From Sinotaia quadrata (taxonomy: Eukaryota; Mollusca; Gastropoda; Architaenioglossa; Viviparidae), in NCBI GenBank assembly GCA_028829895.1, contig CM054179.1, positions 73,969,544 through 74,033,543 on the forward strand: a stretch of DNA of 64,000 bases, in the 5' to 3' direction. The position numbers and the translations under genes are program-made. The first letter of the stretch is position 1. The number at the start of each line of letters is the position of its first letter. The notes below the pieces were generated by a model, which saw only the letters and a list, made by a program, of their open reading frames with translations, had not been told where the DNA came from and did no database searches. Shown here in pieces: positions 13,701 through 25,700 of this stretch.

Positions 13701-16700
13701 TTATTGTAACTCTTTTCCTTTGTATCTTTAATTTATATAAATCTTAAATTCACTAGTGCCAGGAACGTCTGTGCACGATGTGAGTTTTCCTTGTAATTCA
13801 AATTGTTTGCATGTAATTTTTAATGCTAATTTGTAAAGCGCTTTGCTTAATTTGAATTGTTCCTTTGTGTGAATTCCAATTTTAATGCTGTAAATATTTG
13901 GCAATTCGTATGTCATGTACAGTTGTAACACATATGAAAATCACATTATATCTTTTAAATATAACTATATTTAAAATTGTAAGCGACACGACAGTCGAAG
14001 ATTTTAACTCAGTGCATTTAAATGTGAAAAACGTGCTTGGGTTGGCGAACAAAAACGCAGATCGATTATGGAAAACATCCTTTGTTTCCAGATCGGGTTT
14101 TTAGCTCTTTGGTTTTACTCCTATCTTCACTCCATACTCTTGGGACGTATGTCGACACGCATGTCTACATGTCCCTTGTCTACGCTTACATTCGTCGACT
14201 AGCGCAGTAACTGAGAGATGGTTGACTGTAGATGCTACGGGCATTGCTGGCGATGAACTGAAGTGAGGTGGACTGGATTGGACCGGTTTGGAGACCACAA
14301 GGCGTCATGAGCGCAGACGAGTAAACCACTGATAATCGTGATATCAAACGAACTATTGAGCAATATCTCACCACAAACAATTGACTTTAACCCTTAATAG
14401 CACTAATTTATCTGCTACGAGTAAAACTAGACTTCGTGCTCGTATTTAATTGTTATCGCTAATTGTTAAATATTAAATCTTATTTTTAATTTGTTAAACC
14501 CTCTTCGTAGTGAATTCTTATGCATAATAGACCTAATCACGTGGTTTGGATGGGGGCTGATTGAGCTGAATGAACGTTATGAAGGCATATTAATTTAAGA
14601 GGAATTTTAACGATTTCCAAGCCAGCTATTGTACGCAAGTTGTCAGTTCGTAAATCTGTTGTCTTAACTACAAAGACGCATTTTTGGCTTAGTCGAATGA
14701 TAATTTGAGCAACCAGTCTGCTTAGGGTGGAGAGAAAGAATTAATTAAATCAAACAATTTTAAAGTTCTTTAAAATCCTAGGCAGGGTCTATAAATAAAT
14801 ACTGGAAATGTAACACCTAGTAAGTTGACGTTTTTGAAGTGGAACCGCCAAATTCCCTCTTTGTCTTAGCGTTTTCTCATCGGTTACGTCGATTCTTTTA
14901 TGTCGCCAAACCCTACTATCTCAGGCACAAAAGAGGGCCAAATATGTCCACCCCTGTGACGACTTATTGCTGGCTTTTGAAAATGTTAGTTACCGATGCC
15001 ACTTTGCTAACAATAAATGGTGATGTCTTGTTAACAACCTGCAGCTTAAACTTAGAAGGGCATTGTTTTCCTCAAGGCACGATATTTGCCACGGGCAAAA
15101 TAGGCAAACTTTTATCCCACTTTTGAAGTAACTGCTTGTACAATATTTTCAGAGGCAGCTTCACCCCTCCCCCCCCCATCGTTGGAGAGCGGTTGAGGGT
15201 GTGCGCCTAATAAGTGCGACCTGTTTCACCCCCTTCCTCCTGCCCTCCACCTAGAAGCAAACCAAGACCAAGAACATCATGACGATGAAAGGTCTATTGC
15301 AGCTTCTGGAGTGAGTGAAACACACACAAACACACACAAAATGACTCGCGACTTTAATTTTGATACAACTTCATTAGCTTTTTGTAAACGAACTACACGT
15401 ACATCCTGCAGGTTTTTTTGATTTTGTGAGCAATCTTTGTGTTTGCAATGTTGAAGAATACAAAAAGTACAGTACAATGTGTAAAATGAAAGGTTTGTAT
15501 CAAGGATCGACGGTGGGCCAAACTCCCAATTGTCATATCATTTTCTCATCAGTTATATCGCCGAACACTAATGCAATGTCTGTTTGTTTGTTTCTTTCTT
15601 TCTTTGTACTGTACATGTATCTTGAGCAAAAAAAAAGGCCCAAATCACAACTTAACATAAGTTATCTCAATCCCCATGACTAATCATTGTCGGCTTTTGA
15701 AAATGTTAGTTATCGATGCCACTTCACCATCTCACTAACAATACATGTAAATGGTCATGTCTTGTTAACAACCTGCAGCTTAAACTTAAGAAGGGCATTG
15801 TTTTCCTCATGTTTTCCATGGGCAAAATAGGGACACCGTTGCTCTTCAACTGGCTCACAATTCTTTTATGTTACTTAGCCCACTTTTGAAGTAACCGCTT
15901 GTACGATACATGTACTTTTTAGAGGTGGCTTCGGCCCCCCCCTTCCTCCTGCCCTCCACCTTAGACGCGCGCGCGCACATGCACAAAATGACTCGCAAAT
16001 TTAATTTTGATACTGGTTAGCTTTTTGTAAAAACGAACTACAGTGTACACCCCGCAGGTTATTTTGATTTTGTGAGCAATCTTTGTGTTTGCAATGTTGG
16101 AGAATATAATGAAAGGTTTGTACGTTTTTATTGTATACATGCTCTGGTAAATCTCTGCTGTTAGTTGGTCTTCATAATAAGCCTTTTGTTGTTAGCAAAC
16201 AATGTACATGTATGTACATTTTATAACAAGCTGATCAAATCATCAAACAAACCACGGCAACGCTGTTGTGTAAAAAAATCAAAAACATGTCCATGTACAT
16301 TCTCATTTATTAACGCACATCATGTTCATAAAGAAATTTCAAGCACATTATATGTAATATTGAAGCATTTGTTTTCAGGCAGAAAGCAATAAAGCAGTTT
16401 AGACTTTGTAAAGAAACCATATTAACCACATGTACATAAACCTTTTGTTGTTAGCAAACATATACATGTATGTACATTTTTATAGCATGCCGATTGCATC
16501 ATCAAACAAATCGCGGCATCGCTGTTGAGTAAAAAATCACCAAACACGTGCATGTACATTCTCATTCATTAATGCACATCATGTACATAAAGAAATATAT
16601 ATATATATATACGCATGTTATAGTACTGTAATATATTGCCATTGCCGCCATATTGGTTTTCTGTAATCTCGATCATCAGTTATCTCGACACTTTTTGGCA

Positions 16701-19700
16701 AACCCCTAGGCAGTCGACATATCCGGGTTCGACTGTACTGATAATGTTCCAAGAAATAATTGTATGCTTCAAGGAAACAAGTATTCATTTTCTATACAAC
16801 CAAAGTTTAAAATTTAAAGAAAACATCTACATTCCTTTCATTCTTAGAACTTAAAAAAAAAATTTACTGGTTAATGTTGTTGTCTATAATAGTTCTAGTT
16901 CATTTGTAGTCATAAAGAATGTATTTTCAGAAAGGTAAAATAGTACACTGTATTTAAAATAAATAGTTTACTATTTATCTGAACTAATTGGCATATAAAG
17001 GGGTAATAAAATTAAAATATTTATGCAATCATTTAAAAAATTATATTTAAATTCTGGAAATTACTTTCCAAGGACTTTTATACATTACCTTTCCAAATAA
17101 AGATGAAATAATTTTATTTATTTTATATACATCCTGTAAGTTACTTTACAATTATTTTTACTTTACCATTTTGAACAAAGATGTGAAATATTAAATAATT
17201 ATAAATTGGTAAATGCTCTTTTATAAATAACTAAATTTATTTCAACAGCAGCTGGAAACTATATCTGGCAACATCAGAATTTATATTGTCATTGTTTTTA
17301 CTACGAAATGTTTTATTCCATCTTCTACACCCAAATCCAGAATTTCTAGGTCTTATTTACTGAATTGTAATTTCTATATAAATAGCATTACATTTTTATA
17401 TACCTTTATTAACCTATTTTCACTTTTTTGTATAGTGCTCCTTTCATATATATCATTATTATTGCATTCCGTTTTTCTTGTACAAATAATGTTACTCACA
17501 TATACCTTTATCATCTTATTCTCAGTTCTTTTACAAATACTTTCACTTTCCATACACATGGTTATTATCATATTTTTTAGTTTTTCTTGACTTTCGCATA
17601 TATCGTTATTGTAACTTCCGTCTTTACCAAGACTCAGCACCTATAAGTTTCCTCACTATTAACAAGAATACCAGTTTAATTGTGGATTCTTACAATAATA
17701 AAAATGTAAAGCCATCTTTGAATACACAGGTTGGTACTACAATAAATATACCCAAACAAATTGTACAATAATAACAGCAAAAGCCCATATTATTTCCATT
17801 GAGGCAGCCGTTTTTATGAGGAAGATTCTGTAGTTTAATCAGCTGTCATACAGAACATAGTATGGTCAGCATCACTCTCTTGCAGCACATAGTATGATCA
17901 ATGTCAGTCTTACAGCGCATAGTATGATCAGTGTCATAGTATGGTCAGTACAGCGCATAATATGGTCAGCAATATACTATATGGCAAAACCACTCTTTTG
18001 TGTTGCAAAATATGTATCAGAGGGTGAAGGTGCTTTTTTTTTTAAAAAAAAAAATTCATTATAATTCATGTTTCATATTTACCTTTGTGAAGTCTTAGTG
18101 TGTATTCTTGTCTGTCAGGTCTTATTAGTGTGTTCTGATTATTGTCTTGATATTATAGGCCAAACTTGCTTTTGAGCGGCTTCCAGTTCCCAAGGCATTC
18201 CATCCATTCGTTTGTGGTCCCTTTAACCAGACCATCAAAAAGCTGATTGAAGAGACAGGCGCTCGAATCAATGTTCCTCCAGCCAGTGTAGACAAAGATG
18301 AGATTGTTGTGTCAGGAGAAAAGGAAGGAGTGGCTAAATGCAAACAAGTCATCATGCAAATCTTTGAAGAAAAGGTAATATGCTTTTCTCTTTTAAATGA
18401 AAGTTTTCTTAAACTGTTTTCTGGTTTTAAAAGTCCAAAGGCTTCTTGATAGAAAATTGATGATACTTTTAAAATTAATTTCCATTAAACTTAAAATTTG
18501 CTCCGTTTTGGGCTTATTATATAGTCCTTTTTGGAATTATTGTTTATAATGCAGAATTGAATTGCACAGGGCTTTATTTAAGCAGTGTGAAAGCTAGTTT
18601 TCCAGAATACATACTCTAAAAATTTACAGGTAGCTTAAATTTGCATTCATTTCCTTAAAACATTCTTGGAGAGTATTTTGGCTGAGAATTAATAGGTAGA
18701 TATTTCTGGCTTCTCTGATTATCCATGGGAAAAGGTTGAGCTGAAGGCTATTGGTAATTGAGCCTGTTATTGCATTTCTTAAAGTTAGTTTTATTGTTAA
18801 AACAATTTTTTAAATGTTGAAAGATACAGTTTTGTTGGTATTTTTGTGTTTTGTGTTGTAGTTATCAGACATTGACATTTTTATTCTCTCTCCTGCTCTC
18901 AGTTCTTTTACAGAGTTTACTTTGAAAGCAGATAATAGCTGAGGAAAGAATTCCCACACATAGACAGAAACACTTAGGGTCATTCAATTTATCAATCATT
19001 CTCTGAAGCACTGATGAGCATTATTCAATTTGTATATATATATTCTATCCCATAGTGTGGACATTTGGTAATTATTGATGAAAATCTTATTTTCTTAACA
19101 CATAGCTTTTTCTTGGATAGAGAAAGAAGTGCCAAACAGTATCTGTGGAAGTCAGTAAGTCCCAGCACTGTTATGTGATTGGTCCATGTGGCAGCAACAT
19201 CCAGGAAATCCTGGCAGCCACTGGTGTTGCAATTGATGTTCCCCCTCTTGATACACCATCAGAAACTATAACTTTACATGGAGAGCAAGACAAGCTAGGT
19301 CCTGCTCTTACAATGGTATACTCCAAGGTATATTATGCTAAAATGTTAAATTTCAATTTTTATATTTCTTTGTTTCACTGTCCACTCAATTATAAAAAAA
19401 AAGTTAGTGTCTATAATACTGACATGAATGTTTTAATGTCTTCTCCTTATTGACAAGTCAATAATTAAAATAAAAATTACTTATACATTGAAACCTTACT
19501 ATAACACGATAATTGGGGTCCATAAAATTAGATCACATTAATAGCAGGGTCCCGTTAATGCGGGGTTTTACAATATATTTATTACTTTTTTCTGAGAACA
19601 TATACGTATATTCATGTCTATTGTAAGAAATCGGGTTATTATTGGACAAATATTAAATGGAATACATTATTAAGATATATTAAAAATAATGGATGGATAA

Positions 19701-22700
19701 TATATTTCTAGGTTATTACTTTGCATTAAATAGTTTTACTAATTTTTATTTGTTTGTACAATAATACACATTGACCGATATTACCCCGACTGACGTTATA
19801 TCGTGAAAAGTGTATCAACACCATATAGTGCCATTGTGCCATAATGTATGTAATTCCATTGAAAAATCACACACATATAAAAAATATTCAATAATTTTGT
19901 CACAGATCATTGTGTCTGAATTCAACATCTAATATATACATGTACTTAAAAAAATATTTTTTCCTGGTGCAAGAAAAATACACGTACATGAATTTCAAAT
20001 ATCAGGAACCACACCACGATCGTATTACATTCATTCAAATATTCAAAATTCATTCATATTCAAATTCACATGTGATCTCATCCCAAAATGAAGTTAAATA
20101 TTTTTTATACTCTTTTTCAAGTTCTTTCACACACACACACAAATTTCATGTGCGAATGAATGAATATATACGAAATTTCAGGAGCCATGCCACGACCGCA
20201 TTATATCCGAATTCATGTTATCGTGGGGTTGCACTGTATAATCTTTTGTTTTTATTTTGTTTCTTCTTCATTGTAATATCTGCTTCTTATTAACAGGCCA
20301 ACAGTGTCATCTTCTCTGAGGTTATTGCACCTTCCTGGCTGCATCAATTTGTTATTGGCAAACATGGTGCCAACATTCGAAAACTTATGGAAGACTATCC
20401 AAAGGTACAGGTTAATCATGAAATATTTGCATATTAACTTAGTGTATCTTTCATGTGAGCCTCACTTTTAATGCTGTTAATTGATTAAATGAAAAAATTC
20501 TATAGAAAATTTGTTTGACTGTTCAGAATTTTTTTAAATTAAGGTTTCTTTAAGGGTGGACTGCACAATGCAATTTTTAAAAAAGGGTAAAAATCTTAGA
20601 ATTAAATAGCCAGGATTCATAGCAACCTTGAAAAGTCTTTGAAAAATGAGACCCATCTTAAAAAGTACTTGAATTTATTTTGTTCATGGAAAGCACTTGA
20701 ATTCTTGAATTAGTTGAGAAGTCCTTGATTTTTATTTTTTCTTCACCATCAATTTACTTAAATATATCTATTTTAAATAAACTGCTGTGAAAACTTTGTA
20801 AGTCATTGCTGAGTTTTATATACTTCAGAATTCATTTTATTTGTGTCTGGTATGTCATTCAAAAGCCCAAGATAGGATACCGAGAATTTCAACTTGGAGC
20901 ACTACGAATGTTTGGAAACTAAATAACTAATTTACAATATAATTTTTTCAATTCCAGAATAGGACTTCTTCTCAAGAATAGTAGGTATTGTGAAATTTGT
21001 TGTTCATTTGGTTCAGAGTTTTTTTCGTGTGCAGTTTGATTTTGGGGGGAGAATTGGCATAAACAAAAAAAAAAAGCTGCCAATCAACTTTGCATATTAC
21101 TAAATCAAATAAAGAATTATGAAAATTTATCAAATCAAGTGGAGAGGAATCAGCACTTGGTCAAGATTATGGCAGGTGGGTGGTGTTGAACTTCTGAATT
21201 TATCAGAAAATATGAGACAGTTGACGATCTCAGAAGATTGTATAATGACAGCAGTGGATTTCAGGTTTTATAGTCTTTCATTTAATATAAGGTGAGATAA
21301 TGTTTAATATGTTATTTCTGATCACAATTAATATTTGTTTGAAACACTTTAAACGTATTGATAATATAATATATAATTTAAGGTGGGATAATGTTTCACT
21401 ATTTTATTTCTGATCATGGTGAATATTTGTTTGAAGGACTTTGTAAACTGAAATGTGTCGAAAAATAGTTGAAAATGGGAACTCCTGCAAACACGTTTTA
21501 GTATTTTTGAGTTTAAAAACATGTCTTTTGAGATAAAAGCTTTTGAGCAGATTGTTTTGTTGCATTATTAAATATTGGAATATGTTCATTGAACATTTTT
21601 AAAACTGCAAATGAATCTAAAATAAAGAATTGTTTGTCATACTGATTCACTGTTCCTCCAACTTGCATTATGCACAGACAATTGCTATGTTCATCATAAT
21701 AAATTTGTTGTCAATTTTCACAACTTTATGATAGATAAGAGTGCGTTTATTGACAGTAATTATCATCTGACTCTCTGTTTATGCTGTAGTTCACAGAATT
21801 TGTTTCATCATTCAAAGATTTGCCAATTTTGACATGGTATTATAGACTGGCAGTAGCGATAGTTGTCTCTTACATTGTCATTCTACTATATGTATTTAAG
21901 ATTCTAACTTGTTTATGATAGAAATACTAATTAATTGAAAAACTTATGTTCTGTACATTTATATACACTTACAATAGCTGCAATTGTGTAGATTCAAAAT
22001 TATTTGCATGTGACAAGCGTTTTAAGCAAGTGTAGGCACATAAAATTGACCAGAAATATTTTTCTCATTTATTTTCAACAGTCACTTATTTTATTTATAT
22101 AATCGCTGAAAGTAGTTTTTGCCGTATAAACTTATATATTCATATATATATCAACTCAAGTTTAAAAAATGTATGTGAACTTAAAAAAAAAAAAATTTGA
22201 AGTTGGTATGTGTGTTGGTTATTTGTTGCACAGTCTAGTACTACAAACAAGAATTCAGTGTGCTAAAAGTTAATGCATAGCATTGTTTATTGATATTAAA
22301 TTTGCTTGTTTATTTTGATTTGTTTGTAACAAAAACATATTGTCATAGGTATTATTGTAACAAATGTTGTATTTTCGAACTTAGTGCACCTACAGGTGGC
22401 CCTCAAATACCATAATACTCATCTCTTATAAAGTCCTTGAAATTTTTTTCTAAATTACCTATAAACTATTACCTAAGCAGCCAAAACTAATTTTCAAATT
22501 ACACAATTTAAAGTTTTCTTTTTTAATATATGAATTTAAAAAAAGATGTGTAGTTAAAATTATTTTCTGAATACATGTTGAGGCTGCACAGAGATTGTCT
22601 GACAGTGATTTTGCAATTATTTTTATTGTATTATACATTTTAAAAAAATATTTATTTGAAATATTCCATTGGTAAGTGGGGTTAATAAAATCTTTGAGAT

Positions 22701-25700
22701 TCAGAAGATAGATTACTTTTGACTGAGCTCTTATATTTATATTGTTGTACTTTGCCATTAAATTGTTCATTTTCTTGAGCTTGATGGAACTTGAAAAGTC
22801 TCTATATTTTCTGACTCACATAACAAAAGTTAGAAAAGCCAGTTTTAAACTTTGTCTATAATTATAAACCATAAGAATTTTTTAAATTGCAATATCTGAT
22901 TTTCAAACTTTTAACTAATAATGACTTACAAGTAATTTCTTACTGTATAAATAATACATATTTCTCCTGTTAGGATTCTCTTTTCTTTCTGATGTATTTT
23001 ATGACAAATATTTTTTGTGATTTTTACATTAAAATTTCAGTCATTCTTTATTTTATAACTTTGTAAATTTCTTTACAATCAAATAGAAAACAATACATTA
23101 CATCAAATGAAATTTACTGATGTGTGTTAACATGGTATAGATTCTTAGATCTTACAGCTTTCAGTTGTGTTGATAGGATTCTATTAAAATCATGCAGAGA
23201 AATACATGCAATTCCTTATGCCACATTTACTGGTTGACTAAGTCAAAACAGGATGTATAAAACTGATTTTCAGACAATGCTTACAAAATTCATGCAACGC
23301 TCAGTTATTGAAGATAGCCTATGCATTTTGTGTGAGTTGAAGCAAGTGTATTCTAAGCCTGAGCAGGGAGGGTGGGATCTACAGTGATTTGTTTTTTATT
23401 TTGCTGTTGAATGAAAAATAAAATGACACGAGTAAAATAAGTCAATCCACAAAATGTGATGAACAAAATGAAATTGAAATTTTGGGGTTTTGGAAAGATA
23501 CATTTTGAGTTTCGCTAGAGATGTTCTTATTTTGTATTATAAATCCATGTGCTTTTTTTTTTAAATTTAAACAAAAGATTTTTAATTTTCTTTCTGTTTG
23601 ATTCAAAAAGACTATGAAGAAGCTTTGGCATTATTTATTGTCCTCAATCTTGTAGGTTTACATTGAGTTCACTGATAGACAGGACAAGATCTCTCTGGAG
23701 GGACCTCCAGAAGAAGTCCAGCTTGCTGTTCGGGGACTGGAAGATTTCATTGATGATCTGGTTAGTATTAAGCTACTTCTTTTTCTTTGTTTTTTATTTC
23801 CTTACATAATATGATACACAAGGGAAAGTCTTAAGATTTAATGTGTAGATCTTAGATAATGTTATTATGTCATCCATTGAGTTTAATTGTTTTGCAATGC
23901 CAGCAAATGAAGCTCATCCCAGAGTTCATTATTTCCCATTCTGATCATTTTAAATCAGGTTCTCTTCATCTTGAAATAAAGTCATTTATAGTCATCATAC
24001 TTCATCATACTACTTACATACTACTGATAGTTCAGGTCAGATCTGTACTTGACACTAAATACAGATTCACCAACTTTAAAAAAAGTAATTACCTGAAGAC
24101 TGAAAACTAAGATTACAATTACTCTTTTTGTGGGGTCCCTTGTAAAAATGGGAATGTACATCAAATTCTGGGTGAAATGGTGGTACATGTTACTAATTTT
24201 GATGCAGCACAAAAGTATCCTGCAAACTTTTGGGCAAATAGATAAATTTGTATTTTTGCCTTTAATCATGTACAAAACCCCAAAATGCATTTAATTGTTT
24301 ATGTACCTTTAGAAAAAACGCATGGATTATGCTGAAATTGAAGTTGATCACAAGTTCCACAAACACATCATTGGCAAAAGTGGTTCCAATAGTAAGTTTA
24401 TTTGAAATTTGTCATCCACAAACTTGACAGGTTACATTATTAAATATCATTTAAAAGCAAAAGGCTATATCAAAACTATAAGATTGTTAGCTATTCAGCA
24501 CAGAAAATTTTTAATTGTGATTTGCCTGTGGTGTTCAACTCTTAAGGGTGGTAAAATATTTGTTTCAGTCACAAGAATTAAGAATGATATGGGCGTATCT
24601 ATACGCATTCCGTTAGATGGTGAAAATAGCAATATCATCAGAATAGAAGGTGATTCTGCTGGGGTAATAAAAGCCAAAGAAGAGTTGTTGGAGTTAGCAC
24701 AACGAATGGTGAGCAAACATCTTTTACAACTGTTAAATATACACTAATCTTTGGTTTATGATTTGGATGTTTTTCAAATAATGTATGTTTTTCATAGACA
24801 TTGCTTTATTGTATTTTTCTAAAGAAACAATGAGTGCTAACTTTAAATTGATGTTCAGTAATTGCTTTGATATTGCAGGTTTTTTTTTTAAGTAGGTGTT
24901 GTTTTAAAAAGAAATTCCTGGGTTAGATCTGGATGGATGCCTGAACTCTTCTATTCTTTTACATTTCTGCAGGTTCTTTGTACTTTGTAATAGTTTTAGA
25001 ATTTGCTGCTTTATGACTTCTCTGCCACATAGTGCCAATCAGAGAAATTTGCCTGGAAATGTTTGAGATCTCCTATTGCTCTAAAGTCATGGGGAGAGAG
25101 ACAATCCTCTTGGATAAGTATGATTCTCGTATCAAATTCATGATGGTATCTCATGTTCACCATGCATAAGGGAGTGGGGGCATTCCTAAGAACTCAGCTA
25201 GCTGATCAGGCAGTTCATGTTATATTCCTAGATCTGACTCATCAACCCAGCTGGAATAGTTTCTTTCTTACATATTTCTTCTCTGCTGTATTATTTTCCA
25301 AGATCCTAGTATAACTCACATTAACTGCAAGCACTACTTTCAACCTGACAGCTCCATTCTAGTCAGAGAAGGAGTGGAAAAGCTTGTTGTAGAGAAATGG
25401 TTGTATATTATAGAAAATATTACTTTTTATAATTGAAATATATGAAACAAAAGTATTTTCCTAAATACTTACCAAAGTCTTTGTCCTTGTCTTTCTACTA
25501 TTTTCAAGTTTTCCTCACAAGCAGTACTAGGGGCAAATAACTTGGTGAGTACTTTCAATTTGTTATCTCTCACTAAGCGTACATGTGGAGCCCTTCAACT
25601 CAGCAAGCTTGTATTACAGTGAGTGCATGTTTTATTTGTATTGAATCCACAGATGGTAAGTATGTTGGAAAAAAGTTATATTTATTTAGAAAAGTATCTT

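Larger units (their letters stand above)
13143..16735. mobile_element. pogo/Tigger-like DNA transposon, non-autonomous, with nested LTR
   Basis: Ends are inverted CAGTCGAACCC (start) and GGGTTCGACTG (end), flanked by TA on both sides (13141-13142 and 16736-16737). That is the pattern of Tc1/mariner-pogo elements. Subterminal ATCTCG / CGAGAT-type motifs continue the symmetry. No transposase is visible. Inside are an LTR (13189-14815) and internal duplications: 14850-15130 recurs at 15500-15910, and 16180-16330 recurs at 16440-16600. It sits in the intron between the first two KH exons. Confidence 0.75.
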
